A stretch of DNA of 64,000 nucleotides from Bacteroidota bacterium. Its GTDB lineage: Bacteria > Bacteroidota > Ignavibacteria > UBA10030. Below the pieces are notes generated by a model that did not search any database, had not been told where the DNA came from, and saw only the letters and a program-made list of their open reading frames with translations. Position 1 is the stretch's first letter. Each line of letters begins with the position of its first letter. Position numbers and translations under genes: made by a program. Of the stretch, positions 17,673 through 29,471 are shown in pieces. The stretch covers positions 21,953-85,952 of the forward strand of contig JAKAJH010000006.1 in the NCBI GenBank assembly GCA_021813905.1, in the 5' to 3' direction.

Positions 17673-18334
17673 AACAGCGTGTTCACCAGCCACGTATACG
17701 GCTCACGGATCGTGAGGACGACGGCATACATCGCGTCGCGCACCGGGGCGACCCGCATCAGCACCAGCACAATGAGAATGCCGAAGAATCCGATCTGGCG
17801 GTACCGCTCGCCCAGGTCGGCCGGGAGCAGCGATGCAAGCACGTGCGATCCGTCGAGCGGCGGAACGGGAATGAGATTGAACACCGCGAGAAAGATGTTG
17901 AGCGTGATGCCGGCCGCGAACATGCGCAGAAGAAACACGGCGATGTTCTGCGACAGGCCGTCGTTCATGTTTTCCATCGGACCGACCAGCCGGATCGTGA
18001 GCACATAAAAGAGCGCGCAGGCGAGCGCCACGACGAGATTCGACAGCGGACCGACCACGGAGACGAGTATGTCGTCCCTGCGCTGGTTGCGGAAGTACAT
18101 CGGATTGACCGGCACCGGCTTTGCCCAGGCGATGAACACCGCTCCGGCGGTCAGATACGACAGGAGCGGAATGGCGATCGAGCCGATCGGATCGATATGG
18201 GGGATGGGATTGAGCGTCAGTCGGCCCATGTCGCGGGCGGTCGGATCCCCGAGACGCAGTGCCATCCAGCCGTGGGCAACTTCGTGCACCACGACGGAAA
18301 AAAGGAGGACCGGCAGGACGTACAATGCATCCAC
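17669..18334 (-). CDS. site-2 protease family (M50) membrane metallopeptidase
   Basis: A 221-residue polytopic membrane protein. The zinc motif HExxH is 'VVHEVAHGW' in the first helix, and the third zinc ligand is in 'FNLIPVPPLDGSHVL'. This short form without PDZ domain is the common YwhC/FtsH-like site-2 protease subgroup. Such enzymes cleave within membranes. The substrate is not evident from neighbours. It is first of a coupled run with the DUF1611 gene and lysA. Confidence 0.9.
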   Translation of the reverse strand: MDALYVLPVLLFSVVVHEVAHGWMALRLGDPTARDMGRLTLNPIPHIDPIGSIAIPLLSYLTAGAVFIAWAKPVPVNPMYFRNQRRDDILVSVVGPLSNLVVALACALFYVLTIRLVGPMENMNDGLSQNIAVFLLRMFAAGITLNIFLAVFNLIPVPPLDGSHVLASLLPADLGERYRQIGFFGILIVLVLMRVAPVRDAMYAVVLTIREPYTWLVNTLL

Positions 18335-18359
18335 GTTGAATTCCTTTCAGAAACGGGAC

Positions 18360-18380
18360 GTCCCGCTACGAAGGCGGGAC
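18360..18380. other. perfect 7-bp hairpin without T-tract
   Basis: GTCCCGC-tacgaag-GCGGGAC lies just upstream of the site-2 protease gene and downstream (minus strand) of the giant secreted protein gene. There is no clear U-tract on either strand, so termination is possible but weakly supported. Confidence 0.35.
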
Positions 18381-18524
18381 GGTCGCGTCGTGAATGTTAT
18401 GTACCAAAAAAACGGAAGGAATTCAACAAAACGTGGCCGGTACGCCCTCCCGCTCGCAGTACGCTGAAGCCCAACAGCACCGATTCAATCCTGGTTTCAA
18501 CGGGTTCAGCGCCCCGACTTCAAC

Positions 18525-21500
18525 CTACAGATGATCGAGGATCTGCGCCTCGACGATGACGGCCAGCTTCAGATGTCGCACGATCCCGAGCTCCGGCAGC
18601 TCGATTCGGATCAGATACATGCCGGACGAGATCATGATGCCGTCGCTGTTCAGCAGGTCCCAGCGCAGCGTCTGCAGATCGTCGTCCTTCACGTAGGTCC
18701 GGACGAGGTGCCCGCCGAGGGTCCAGATGCGAATGACAGCCTTGCGTGGAAGGTGGGTGATGGTGACGAAACGCTGATACTTGGAGGTCTCGTTGAGGTT
18801 GAGCCCGAAGTAGGGATTGGGGAAGACGTTGATGAGCGCGGCATCCTGGCGCTCGAGCTCCGGAGAGCCGGTAATGTTCGCGGGAGCGGTGAAGGAGTAC
18901 ACGTCGTTCGGCGTCGGCGGATGAAACGCCGCAATGTCGAACTCATCGCCGGACAGGAAATGGTTCGATCGTAGTGCCGGTGTACCGACCCACATCATCG
19001 CGGTTTTCGAAGACTGGATGTCTATCTGAAGCGACGGGTCTGGCGTCTCGCTATAGTCCGCGTCGAAGATGAAGAACCATTCCTGCGGCCCGGCGGATGT
19101 CCCGTTGTCCCCTCCGGGCGCAGGCTCGCTGCCCCAAGGAGGGAAGTAGACGCCGTCCACAAGGCCCGCGGCGACGTTGTTCTCCAGATGTCCGACCGCG
19201 AGTCGCCTCGGTGGTGTGCTTTCCATGTCCCATGCCGAGAACGGCACGCTCTTCTTAAACGCTTGATACGGCATCCCGCTCGCCGCATGGATGATGTACG
19301 GAGCGAATGATGATTTCGTGGCAGGCTGGTCCGCATTGCGAAGGTACCGATAGGCAAACGAATAGTTCGGATCGGTGATGGCAGAATCGGGATTCCAGGG
19401 CTGCCAGGCTGTCCCAAACCGGATCTGCACGTTCTTCAATGCGGTCAGAGGTACCGTTGATCCCGAGTACCAATGCTGATACGCGTTCCCAATGGCGCCG
19501 TTGAATCCCTCCATCTTCAATGAATCGGCTCCATACGCCCACGTCCAGCGCCGCGTGCCGGATGGAATGCTATAATCCTTCATGCCTGTCATCCCGGATC
19601 CGGGCGTCAGGATAAGCAACCCGTCCACGACGGGAGATGAGATGGTCCCGTTCAGGTCTGCGCGTCCGGCAAGGAGCGTTTGCCCCGCCGTCGAGTCAGT
19701 GACCGTCCAGCGCACCTGACCTCCACCCGTGTCCGCCGACACGCGATACCGGTGGCCGGTCAATGCAAGGGGGTTCACGACGGCGGCACGGACATCCCCG
19801 TCGCAATGTCCGGACACATGATCTGCCGGGATGCTCTGACCGACCGTTGCGCCGTATCGCGATCCCGGGACCACGCCCTCCGGATCAATCGTAACCCAGC
19901 GGGGGATGGTCTCGACGACCTTCGGATTCGCGGCAGGATTGTAGAAGTACGCGGTGACCGCAAAGTAGTACGGGCGGTAATTCGCCAGCTTCGTGTTGGT
20001 CAGCGTGTCCCACGAGGTAGCGTAGAACCGGCACACGCCGTTGTTCTGTCCGAACTGCACGGCGCGTTCGACGACGGTCCCCGAGACCGGATCGATACAC
20101 GCGTCCACAATGAGTCCGGTGTTGTCAACGATGTCATACGTTTCCCGCCGGACGGCACCGTCCCCCGTGGCTGACGCCGCCTGATAGACGTTGTACCCCT
20201 GGAACCGATAGCCACCGAAGGCGAACGCTTCAAGCGAATCCGCCAACGACGGCTCGCTCCAGTCAAGGACGATCTGAGCATCCAGGCCGCCGGAGCGGAC
20301 AAGCGGCGGTGGCGGCGTTGTGACGACAAAACCATTGCGGTAGACCGATTGCACCTGATCCGCGTACAACTGGAGCCCGCGGATTCCGTAGATATGATCC
20401 CCCGGGGGAGAAACCACCACGGCGATCACGACATCCTGTGTGTCTCCTGCAGCAAACGTGATCGGCCCCGTGCTCATGAATACACGCCGATCGCCCGGGG
20501 GATGAATGAGGCCGTCAATCCATCCGATCCGCGAGATCGGATCACCGGCATCCACGAAGGACGTCGGCAGATTCGTCGATGGATCGATGAACATCCCGCC
20601 GCCAGTCTGAAGCCCCATGAGCGCATTGTACAAGCCGATCGTGCCGCTATAGATTCCGAGCGAAGGTTCTGAAATCTCGAGGCAGCATTTGAACATATTA
20701 TTGGCCGAACAGAGAGGCAGATTCCGGAATCCCGGAAGTCGCCGTCCCATGAAATTCGCAGTGTCTCCACTTGCCCCGGGAACCACTGGCGTTTGGAGAT
20801 AGCGATAGCCAACCGCCGGAATACGCTTTCCGTAGTACGAGTCAGTGCTTCGCCCGTTATAGACATAGACGAGCGTTCGGGATGTGTCGGCGCCGTTGAG
20901 GTCGTCCCCTGCGTCTCCAAGATCCGGATCGGCCCACTGTCCGAGGTACATCGAGTCGATCGCGCTGCCGCTCTTGTTCACGAGCACGGTACGGACAAAC
21001 AGTGTATTTCCCAGGGCCCCCGGCTGATTGTACGCCCAGATCGTCCGTTGCATCTCGAATCCCATCGGGTCGGAACCATACAAATAGCGGGTCCGTTGGC
21101 CGTCCAGATCGTTCGACACGTACCAGAGCGTTGCATCGGCACCGGGAAAACCGGGAATGTCGACCGCAGGGTCGTACTGGCCATCGTGGTTCACATCTTC
21201 AAAAGGCGCCCCCTCGTTCGCCGGCCAATCGTTCCAGTCCCGCACGTAGCGTTCGCGAAGGTACGACACACTCCAGCCTGACATATACCGGAGACTCATG
21301 CGCGATTCCTCGGCAAGGGCCTCTTCCGCAACATCGGACGGTGTGGACGGCGTGATGTCGCGACGAACGGCGTAAAGCCGATTGTGTGCATCCGCGGGAT
21401 CTGCGGCAACTGCGCCGGCGCCGGGAGGTCCGGCAACCAGGATGCGCCCCGCCTGCAGGCCATAGCGATACGTCGAGCCTCCGCATTTCAACGAGCCGTT

Positions 21501-21785
21501 CTGTCGGCCTCCCCAGACGAGCCCGTCTTCGAAGACCACCGTATTGCCGGTTCCTTTCGGATACTCCAGACCGGAATTGCCCGTGAAGAAATTGTACGAT
21601 CCGCCCCCGTTGTTCTGATACATATTGAACAGATTGTTGATGCAGATGAACTTCGTGTCATCATTTGTGGTCCGCTTGGACAACACGGAGTCCTTCCCTG
21701 CGCCTTCTTTGGCGATGGCCGGAATTGCGGCGATGAACAGCGCGGAAAGAGCACAGACGACGAAAAGAATCCCAACCCGCTTCAT
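18525..21785 (-). CDS. large secreted protein with 'FPNPYFG'-type C-terminal domain
   Basis: A 1,086-residue exported protein; the start MKRVGILFVV gives a clean signal peptide with GGGGGA upstream. The body has no enzyme motif I recognise. It includes a calcium-binding-like loop ('DVNHDGQYDPAVD') and a fibronectin-like part ('DAQIVLDWSEPS'). It ends in 'LINVFPNPYFGLNLNETSKY' followed by a beta-sandwich with 'SGMYLIRIELPELG'. That end resembles the FPNPY variant of T9SS-associated terminal domains and differs from the PNPFNPST form elsewhere in the window. Probably surface-displayed or secreted. Specific function unknown. Confidence 0.8.
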   Translation of the reverse strand: MKRVGILFVVCALSALFIAAIPAIAKEGAGKDSVLSKRTTNDDTKFICINNLFNMYQNNGGGSYNFFTGNSGLEYPKGTGNTVVFEDGLVWGGRQNGSLKCGGSTYRYGLQAGRILVAGPPGAGAVAADPADAHNRLYAVRRDITPSTPSDVAEEALAEESRMSLRYMSGWSVSYLRERYVRDWNDWPANEGAPFEDVNHDGQYDPAVDIPGFPGADATLWYVSNDLDGQRTRYLYGSDPMGFEMQRTIWAYNQPGALGNTLFVRTVLVNKSGSAIDSMYLGQWADPDLGDAGDDLNGADTSRTLVYVYNGRSTDSYYGKRIPAVGYRYLQTPVVPGASGDTANFMGRRLPGFRNLPLCSANNMFKCCLEISEPSLGIYSGTIGLYNALMGLQTGGGMFIDPSTNLPTSFVDAGDPISRIGWIDGLIHPPGDRRVFMSTGPITFAAGDTQDVVIAVVVSPPGDHIYGIRGLQLYADQVQSVYRNGFVVTTPPPPLVRSGGLDAQIVLDWSEPSLADSLEAFAFGGYRFQGYNVYQAASATGDGAVRRETYDIVDNTGLIVDACIDPVSGTVVERAVQFGQNNGVCRFYATSWDTLTNTKLANYRPYYFAVTAYFYNPAANPKVVETIPRWVTIDPEGVVPGSRYGATVGQSIPADHVSGHCDGDVRAAVVNPLALTGHRYRVSADTGGGQVRWTVTDSTAGQTLLAGRADLNGTISSPVVDGLLILTPGSGMTGMKDYSIPSGTRRWTWAYGADSLKMEGFNGAIGNAYQHWYSGSTVPLTALKNVQIRFGTAWQPWNPDSAITDPNYSFAYRYLRNADQPATKSSFAPYIIHAASGMPYQAFKKSVPFSAWDMESTPPRRLAVGHLENNVAAGLVDGVYFPPWGSEPAPGGDNGTSAGPQEWFFIFDADYSETPDPSLQIDIQSSKTAMMWVGTPALRSNHFLSGDEFDIAAFHPPTPNDVYSFTAPANITGSPELERQDAALINVFPNPYFGLNLNETSKYQRFVTITHLPRKAVIRIWTLGGHLVRTYVKDDDLQTLRWDLLNSDGIMISSGMYLIRIELPELGIVRHLKLAVIVEAQILDHL

Positions 21786-21893
21786 GATGTCCCCCGAGGA
21801 CGGTGAGCAGGAATACAACGGTACATCCCCGATGTATCTTACGAATCCGCGAAGACACTCGCAAGTCGCGGCACGGAGCCCGGCCTGCGGATA

Positions 21894-22832
21894 CTATCCC
21901 CGCGGATGGAACGTGCGGTGCACTTCTTTCAAATATTCGCGATCGATGTGCGTGTAGATCTGCGTGGTCGAAATGTCCGCGTGCCCCAGCATCTCCTGCA
22001 CGGCCCGCAGATCCGCGCCGCCTTCGAGCAAGTGCGTCGCGAATGAGTGCCGGAACGTGTGCGGATGCACTTCCTTCGTGATGCCGGCCCGCCGCGCATA
22101 CGTCACGATCATCTTCCATACCGACATCCGCGTCAGCTTCGTCCCCCGCGTGTTGAGGAAGAGCACATCCTGCGACCGCCCCGTTTTGCGCAAATGCACG
22201 CGCGTGTTCTTCTGATACTCCCGGATCCACTTGCGCGCGGAGCCGCCGATCGGCACCAGGCGCTCCTTCGATCCCTTGCCGAACACCCGCACCAGCTCCT
22301 CTTCGAACAGCACATCCCCCTGATGAAGGTTCACCAGCTCCGAGACGCGCACGCCGGTGGCGTACAACGTCTCCAGGATCGCCCGGTCGCGAATGCCCAA
22401 CCGATGCGTCACGTCGGGCTGCAGCAGAATCGCATCGACCTCGGCGATCGTCAGCACGTCCGGCAACGGGCGCGTTCGTTTGGGAGAATCGATGATCTGC
22501 GTGGGATCGTCCTTCGCGAGTCCTTCTCCCAGCAGGAAGCGGTGAAAGCCCCGGATGGCAGACAGGGCGCGTGCCGAACTGCGGGCCGAGAGACCGCGAC
22601 GATGGAGCGACGTGATGAATTGCTGGACCTGTGCGTCGGTCACCGCGGCAGCGTCCGATACTTCGTGAGTGAGCAGAAAAGAGCGATACTTGGCGAAGTC
22701 GAACGAGTACGACGCGATGGAATGCTTCGAGAGACTCTTCTCGAGCCGCAGAAAGTCGAGATACCGGCGAAGCTGCCGGTCCAGCGGCGTGAGTGTTGCG
22801 GCGGGGTCCGACGGTGAAGGCCGTGTTCCCAT
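21894..22832 (-). CDS. xerD: tyrosine recombinase XerD-like
   Basis: A 312-residue tyrosine recombinase with the N-terminal SAM-like core-binding domain and a complete catalytic set. These are Arg in 'LYATGVRVSELVNL', Lys in 'FGKGSKERLVPI', HxxR in 'HTFRHSFATHLLEGGADL', His in 'MLGHADISTTQIYTH' and the nucleophile Tyr in that last motif. Length and sequence fit XerC/XerD, which resolve chromosome dimers at dif. No mobile element surrounds it, so a housekeeping role is likely. XerD rather than XerC is a judgement from overall similarity. Confidence 0.9.
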   Translation of the reverse strand: MGTRPSPSDPAATLTPLDRQLRRYLDFLRLEKSLSKHSIASYSFDFAKYRSFLLTHEVSDAAAVTDAQVQQFITSLHRRGLSARSSARALSAIRGFHRFLLGEGLAKDDPTQIIDSPKRTRPLPDVLTIAEVDAILLQPDVTHRLGIRDRAILETLYATGVRVSELVNLHQGDVLFEEELVRVFGKGSKERLVPIGGSARKWIREYQKNTRVHLRKTGRSQDVLFLNTRGTKLTRMSVWKMIVTYARRAGITKEVHPHTFRHSFATHLLEGGADLRAVQEMLGHADISTTQIYTHIDREYLKEVHRTFHPRG

Positions 22833-22847
22833 CGGGATCCTTCCGGG

Positions 22848-24326
22848 TCAGGATGCGGCGCGGCCGGCCGGTCGGATCGCGTGCGACAGATTGCCGACAC
22901 CGATTGTGACGGCACAGCCGATCAGCGTATGCCACGTGAAATCGATCGTCGTCATCGTAAGCACGAGTGTCATCGCCAGCAAGCCGCACATGAATCCGAT
23001 GGTGGCGTCCCGCTGATCGGTGCGGGGAAAGAGCAGTCCGAGGAAAAACGTCCCCAGCAATCCGCCGTAGGTGAACGAGGCGATCTTCAGTCCGAGCTCG
23101 ACCACGGGATTGCGGGTGTCGGTAAACAGCATGGCGCCGCCGATCAGCACGATGCCCCACAACAGTGTGAAGAGACGCGACCAGACGATCTCTTTGTGCG
23201 GATCGAGATTGCGTCCGCGCGCGGTGTTCTTGAAGAGGTCGAGGAAGGTCGAGGATGCCAGTGAGCTGATGGAGGACGAGAGCGTCCCCATCGCCGATGC
23301 CAGCACGCCGGCAACGACCAGTCCGGCAATGCCGGTGGGAAGGTTCTCGATGATGAACTTCGGGAACACCTCGTCCGACGTGTTGAGCCCGAGCTGCTGG
23401 AACGTTACGCCGTTATAGAACGCGTACAAGCACAGGCCGAGCACGAGGAAGAACGCGAACTGAATCACGATGAAGCTGGCGTCGAGGATCAGGGCCCGCT
23501 GGCTCTCCGCCTTCGACCGGCAGCCGAGCAGCCGCTGCACCAGCAGCTGGTCCGTCCCGTGCGAGGCCATGGTGAGGAATGTTCCGCCCAGCAGCCCGCC
23601 GAGCAGCGTGTACGGCGCGGAAAGGAATTCCCATACACCCGCGCCCCAGTCCAGATTGACCATCGCGAATTTGTTCTGCCCGTTCGCCGTGGCGAATCGC
23701 ACCACATCCGACCATCCGCCGGGAAGATGGTGCAGGATCAGCAGCATCGAGGCCACGGCGCCGCCCAGATAGATGAACAACTGCACCACGTCCATGGCCA
23801 CAACGGCTTTCAGGCCGCCGAGATACGTGTAGAGCAGCGTGAAGAGTCCGATGATGAGAATACTTGTGGGATAATCCAGGCCGGTGATGAGGTGGACCGG
23901 AATGGCGGTGGCGAACAGCCGCACGCCGGAGGCCAGCACCCGCGTGACGATGAAGACGGACGACGTGAACTTCCGGAGCCACGTCCCGAAGCGCTTTCCG
24001 AGAAAATCGTACGCTGTCTCGAGATCACCGGCATAATACGCGGGGATGAAGATGAAGCTGACGAGCAGCCGCCCGACAAAGTAGCCGACCGCCAGCTGCA
24101 GAAAGAACATGTTCCCCTTGAACGCCAGACCCGGAATGCTGATGAACGTCAGCGTACTCGTCTCGCTGGCCACGATGGAGAATCCCACCGACCACCACGC
24201 CATCTCCTTGCCGCCGAGAAAGTAATCGCGTGACGAGCGCTGGCGTCCGGAGATGATGATTCCCGCGACGGTGACGCCGATGAGGTAGACGATGACGATG
24301 GCATAATCGATGGCGGCGAATCCCAC
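22848..24326 (-). CDS. sodium:solute symporter family transporter
   Basis: A 492-residue polytopic membrane protein of the SSS family, with about 13 helices. Signatures include 'SSRDYFLGGKEMAWWSVGFS', 'ASETSTLTFISIPG' near the sodium site, and 'SSISSLASSTFLDLFK' in helix 8. The GTG start (VGFAAIDY) is preferred because AGGAG lies upstream and the longer ORF would run into the next gene. Solute unknown; the family takes up sugars, amino acids or organic acids with sodium. Confidence 0.9.
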   Translation of the reverse strand: MGFAAIDYAIVIVYLIGVTVAGIIISGRQRSSRDYFLGGKEMAWWSVGFSIVASETSTLTFISIPGLAFKGNMFFLQLAVGYFVGRLLVSFIFIPAYYAGDLETAYDFLGKRFGTWLRKFTSSVFIVTRVLASGVRLFATAIPVHLITGLDYPTSILIIGLFTLLYTYLGGLKAVVAMDVVQLFIYLGGAVASMLLILHHLPGGWSDVVRFATANGQNKFAMVNLDWGAGVWEFLSAPYTLLGGLLGGTFLTMASHGTDQLLVQRLLGCRSKAESQRALILDASFIVIQFAFFLVLGLCLYAFYNGVTFQQLGLNTSDEVFPKFIIENLPTGIAGLVVAGVLASAMGTLSSSISSLASSTFLDLFKNTARGRNLDPHKEIVWSRLFTLLWGIVLIGGAMLFTDTRNPVVELGLKIASFTYGGLLGTFFLGLLFPRTDQRDATIGFMCGLLAMTLVLTMTTIDFTWHTLIGCAVTIGVGNLSHAIRPAGRAAS

Positions 24327-24435
24327 GAGCAGGCTCCTGAGCGGTGGTAAAGACGATGTCAAAAGATAGCAGAAACTCGCTGCAAATCCACCCGCCGGAG
24401 CAGGTTCCGAGCCCCGACATCGCCGCCGGATCGCC

Positions 24436-24870
24436 TCAGCGTGTCTGCGGAAGGCGATGCACGAGATCGCGGAAGACGCCGTCGTAGAATTCCTGCACCG
24501 CTGCTTCTGTCGCCCGTGCTTCTTCCCATTGGCCGCTGCGTCCGGCCTGTTCGATGATCGCGAGCGCCACAACGCACGTCCGGTCCGCTTCGATGCGAGA
24601 GAGGCGGAACTTGCAGCGTGTCCGAAATGCTGCGCCGATCCCCCGCAGCGGCGGATTCGTCGGGCGATAGGCGGTACTGATGATACCGGCCGGGTAGTCG
24701 GTGACGACGACGGGATACGAATGCTCGGTGCAGTATGACAGAACCGCGGTGAACGACCGGTCGTAGTCCGCGGCGAGTGTGATCGTGCGGGTTTGCGAAG
24801 GTGCGGACGGTCCGCTGAGAACGGCGCATCCCGCGGCCGCGAGGACGAGAAACAGCGAGAGGATCTTCAT
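24436..24870 (-). CDS. small lipoprotein of unknown function
   Basis: A 144-residue predicted lipoprotein: signal peptide with lipobox 'LVLAAAGCAVLSG', then a compact domain with 'ITLAADYDRSFTAVLSYCTE'. This resembles the outer-membrane lipoproteins that begin with a conserved strand-helix 'f.a....l' unit. The ATG at MKILSLF has GGAG just upstream. It lies between a STAS gene and a symporter gene. No function can be read. Confidence 0.65.
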   Translation of the reverse strand: MKILSLFLVLAAAGCAVLSGPSAPSQTRTITLAADYDRSFTAVLSYCTEHSYPVVVTDYPAGIISTAYRPTNPPLRGIGAAFRTRCKFRLSRIEADRTCVVALAIIEQAGRSGQWEEARATEAAVQEFYDGVFRDLVHRLPQTR

Positions 24871-24996
24871 GGAGGTCTCCCCGTGCATCGGTGACGGGGA
24901 GTGATGGAAAGAATCAAAGCGCGAGCGCAGCCGCGGTCCGTTCAGCGGATCGCCGGCGCCACGGAGGACGCGAACAGGAGGGGGTGAAAGAGCCGG

Positions 24997-25326
24997 CTAC
25001 TTCGTCGCGCGCGCGACGGTATCGTAGATCTGAAACGCGCGGTCGAGATGGGAAATCTTGATGAGGGACAGCACCTTCTTGTGGACACCGGCGAGCTTCA
25101 CGACGCCGCCGTTCTCCCGCATCTTGCGCTCGGCGATGAGGAGGGCGCTGAGGCCGCTGCTGTCGCAGAATTCGACATCCGTCAGGTCGACGATCAGCTC
25201 TCTGAGCTTCGGCTTGCAGATGACGAGAAATTCTCCTTTCAGGTCCGGCGATACGCTTGCATCGAGCCGTCGTTCCTTTACCTTCACGACGGTCGTTCCC
25301 TCGTTCTTCTTCACGTCAACACGCAT
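24997..25326 (-). CDS. STAS-domain anti-sigma factor antagonist
   Basis: A 109-residue single STAS domain of the SpoIIAA/RsbV type. The phosphoacceptor serine lies in the conserved 'VEFCDSSGLSALLIAE'. In known systems an anti-sigma kinase phosphorylates this serine and a PP2C-like phosphatase restores it. A SpoIIE/RsbU-type phosphatase is encoded near 49 kb, but no RsbW-like kinase is seen. The partner switch is inferred. AGGAGGAAG upstream is a strong ribosome-binding site. Confidence 0.88.
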   Translation of the reverse strand: MRVDVKKNEGTTVVKVKERRLDASVSPDLKGEFLVICKPKLRELIVDLTDVEFCDSSGLSALLIAERKMRENGGVVKLAGVHKKVLSLIKISHLDRAFQIYDTVARATK

Positions 25327-25344
25327 GCTTCCTCCTTGCCGGAA

Positions 25345-25887
25345 TCAGGAGAACATATCGAGGCATCGCAGAAGATTGCGGTAGGATGCCGGATTATTCG
25401 TGGTCCCCTTGGTCTGGACCTGAAAATTGTAGAACCGGTCGCCGTGGTTCTTCAGGAAGCTGACGCGCAAAGGGGCGTTCGACGCCTTACAGAGAAACGC
25501 GCTGGGGAGCGAGAGCCCGACGTTCAGGTCAAACGCCACGTCGTACGTCGTGCCCTTCATTCGCTGCACGAGGCTTTTGCGGGGTGTGTGCCAGGTGCTG
25601 ATGTCGTCCCGGTCATACGTGACCATTTTGACCCAGGGGACCGGACTCACCGCCGCCTTAAGATCGTGCCGGATGACAACCACCACCCCGCCGGCGGCGT
25701 ACCGGCGGGCGATGTATTTCAAAACCGCTGACGATGAATCAGTATCGATCGGAGTTTCCGGGAACAGCACCAGCGCGCGCCGCGCCCGGGTGAAGGCTTC
25801 AGTGAAACTCAGGATCCGGTCCCGGCTTCCCCGGAAATGAACTCCGGCATACCAGAGCCCGATTCTCCTGCGCGCGCCGTCAAACAC
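25345..25887 (-). CDS. GT9/DUF6913-like protein, function uncertain
   Basis: A 180-residue protein starting at GTG, 2 bases after the stop of the upstream barrel gene. The pattern 'TTYDVAFDLNVGLSLPSAFL' followed by 'APLRVSFLKNHGDRFYNFQV' recalls the short heptosyltransferase-like (GT9) or DUF6913 proteins of Bacteroidota. It lacks a full two-domain GT-B fold, so catalysis is doubtful. Annotation is by pattern memory only. Confidence 0.5.
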   Translation of the reverse strand: MFDGARRRIGLWYAGVHFRGSRDRILSFTEAFTRARRALVLFPETPIDTDSSSAVLKYIARRYAAGGVVVVIRHDLKAAVSPVPWVKMVTYDRDDISTWHTPRKSLVQRMKGTTYDVAFDLNVGLSLPSAFLCKASNAPLRVSFLKNHGDRFYNFQVQTKGTTNNPASYRNLLRCLDMFS

Positions 25888-25889
25888 CC

Positions 25890-26549
25890 TTATTTCTGTC
25901 CTTCGTAGCGGGCTTTCAGCGCTTCGAGCAGCTGCGTGATGAAGTCCTGATCGAAGAAGTAATACCGCACCTGGAGACTCACGCGCATGTACGCGTTGTT
26001 GCTCGTTTCCCGCGGATACGCTGCGTAGGTCTTGAGGTTCGTCATCGCGTACTCCACCTGTCCGGTAATGGAGATGAACTCGCTCGGGAAGTAATCCACG
26101 CCACCACCGAACAAGTAGTGGATGTCCGTATTTGTCTGACCAGTCGCCAGGAGGTATGATCCGTCGGATCCTTTCGGTGCGAAAAGGACGAACCCTCCAC
26201 CGGCAAGCAGGAACGGATTGAATTCACTGTTCGGCATCATGTCCAGACTTGCGTAGAAATTTCCGCTGAACATATCCGAGAATTCTTTTCCGCCCGCGTC
26301 ATTTTGCCAACCGAGTTGACCGTACCCCCACATCGACCGGATACCGAGATATTCCATCGGCGAATACGACAAAGAAATTCCTCCGCCGAATGTGGTGAGC
26401 TTCGTCGCACGATTGCTGCCGGTAAAGAGATAGGTAGACCCCGCCACTCCGACACCGAACTTGCCGGTGCGTAACTGGCCGAAAGACGTTCCCGCTGCCG
26501 TCGCGAGGAGAAGGCATACGGCAACGAGACGAAGCATTCGAGTGGTCAT
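25890..26549 (-). CDS. outer-membrane beta-barrel protein
   Basis: A 219-residue protein with signal peptide (MLRLVAVCLLLATAAGTSFG) and alternating hydrophobic strands. Examples are 'FGVGVAGSTYLFTG', 'FNPFLLAGGGFVLFAP' and 'AYMRVSLQVRYYFF'. Glycine- and aromatic-rich strand pattern and size fit an 8-10-stranded OmpA/OmpW-like barrel. The final strand is followed by a roughly 20-residue helical tail, unusual for a barrel, which normally ends on the last strand. Function unknown. Confidence 0.75.
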   Translation of the reverse strand: MTTRMLRLVAVCLLLATAAGTSFGQLRTGKFGVGVAGSTYLFTGSNRATKLTTFGGGISLSYSPMEYLGIRSMWGYGQLGWQNDAGGKEFSDMFSGNFYASLDMMPNSEFNPFLLAGGGFVLFAPKGSDGSYLLATGQTNTDIHYLFGGGVDYFPSEFISITGQVEYAMTNLKTYAAYPRETSNNAYMRVSLQVRYYFFDQDFITQLLEALKARYEGQK

Positions 26550-26581
26550 ACGATCCCCTCTGCTAAATGAGTGAAGGTGAG

Positions 26582-29433
<2,852 letters not shown>

Positions 29434-29471
29434 ACGAACGCAGGGTAGTGATTATTTGACTCCGGTTCAAG

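Noticed and set aside
21894-22832. XerD-like gene as integrase of a mobile element
   Set aside because: Length and motifs are those of chromosomal XerC/D, composition matches neighbours, and no attachment repeats or cargo genes were seen.
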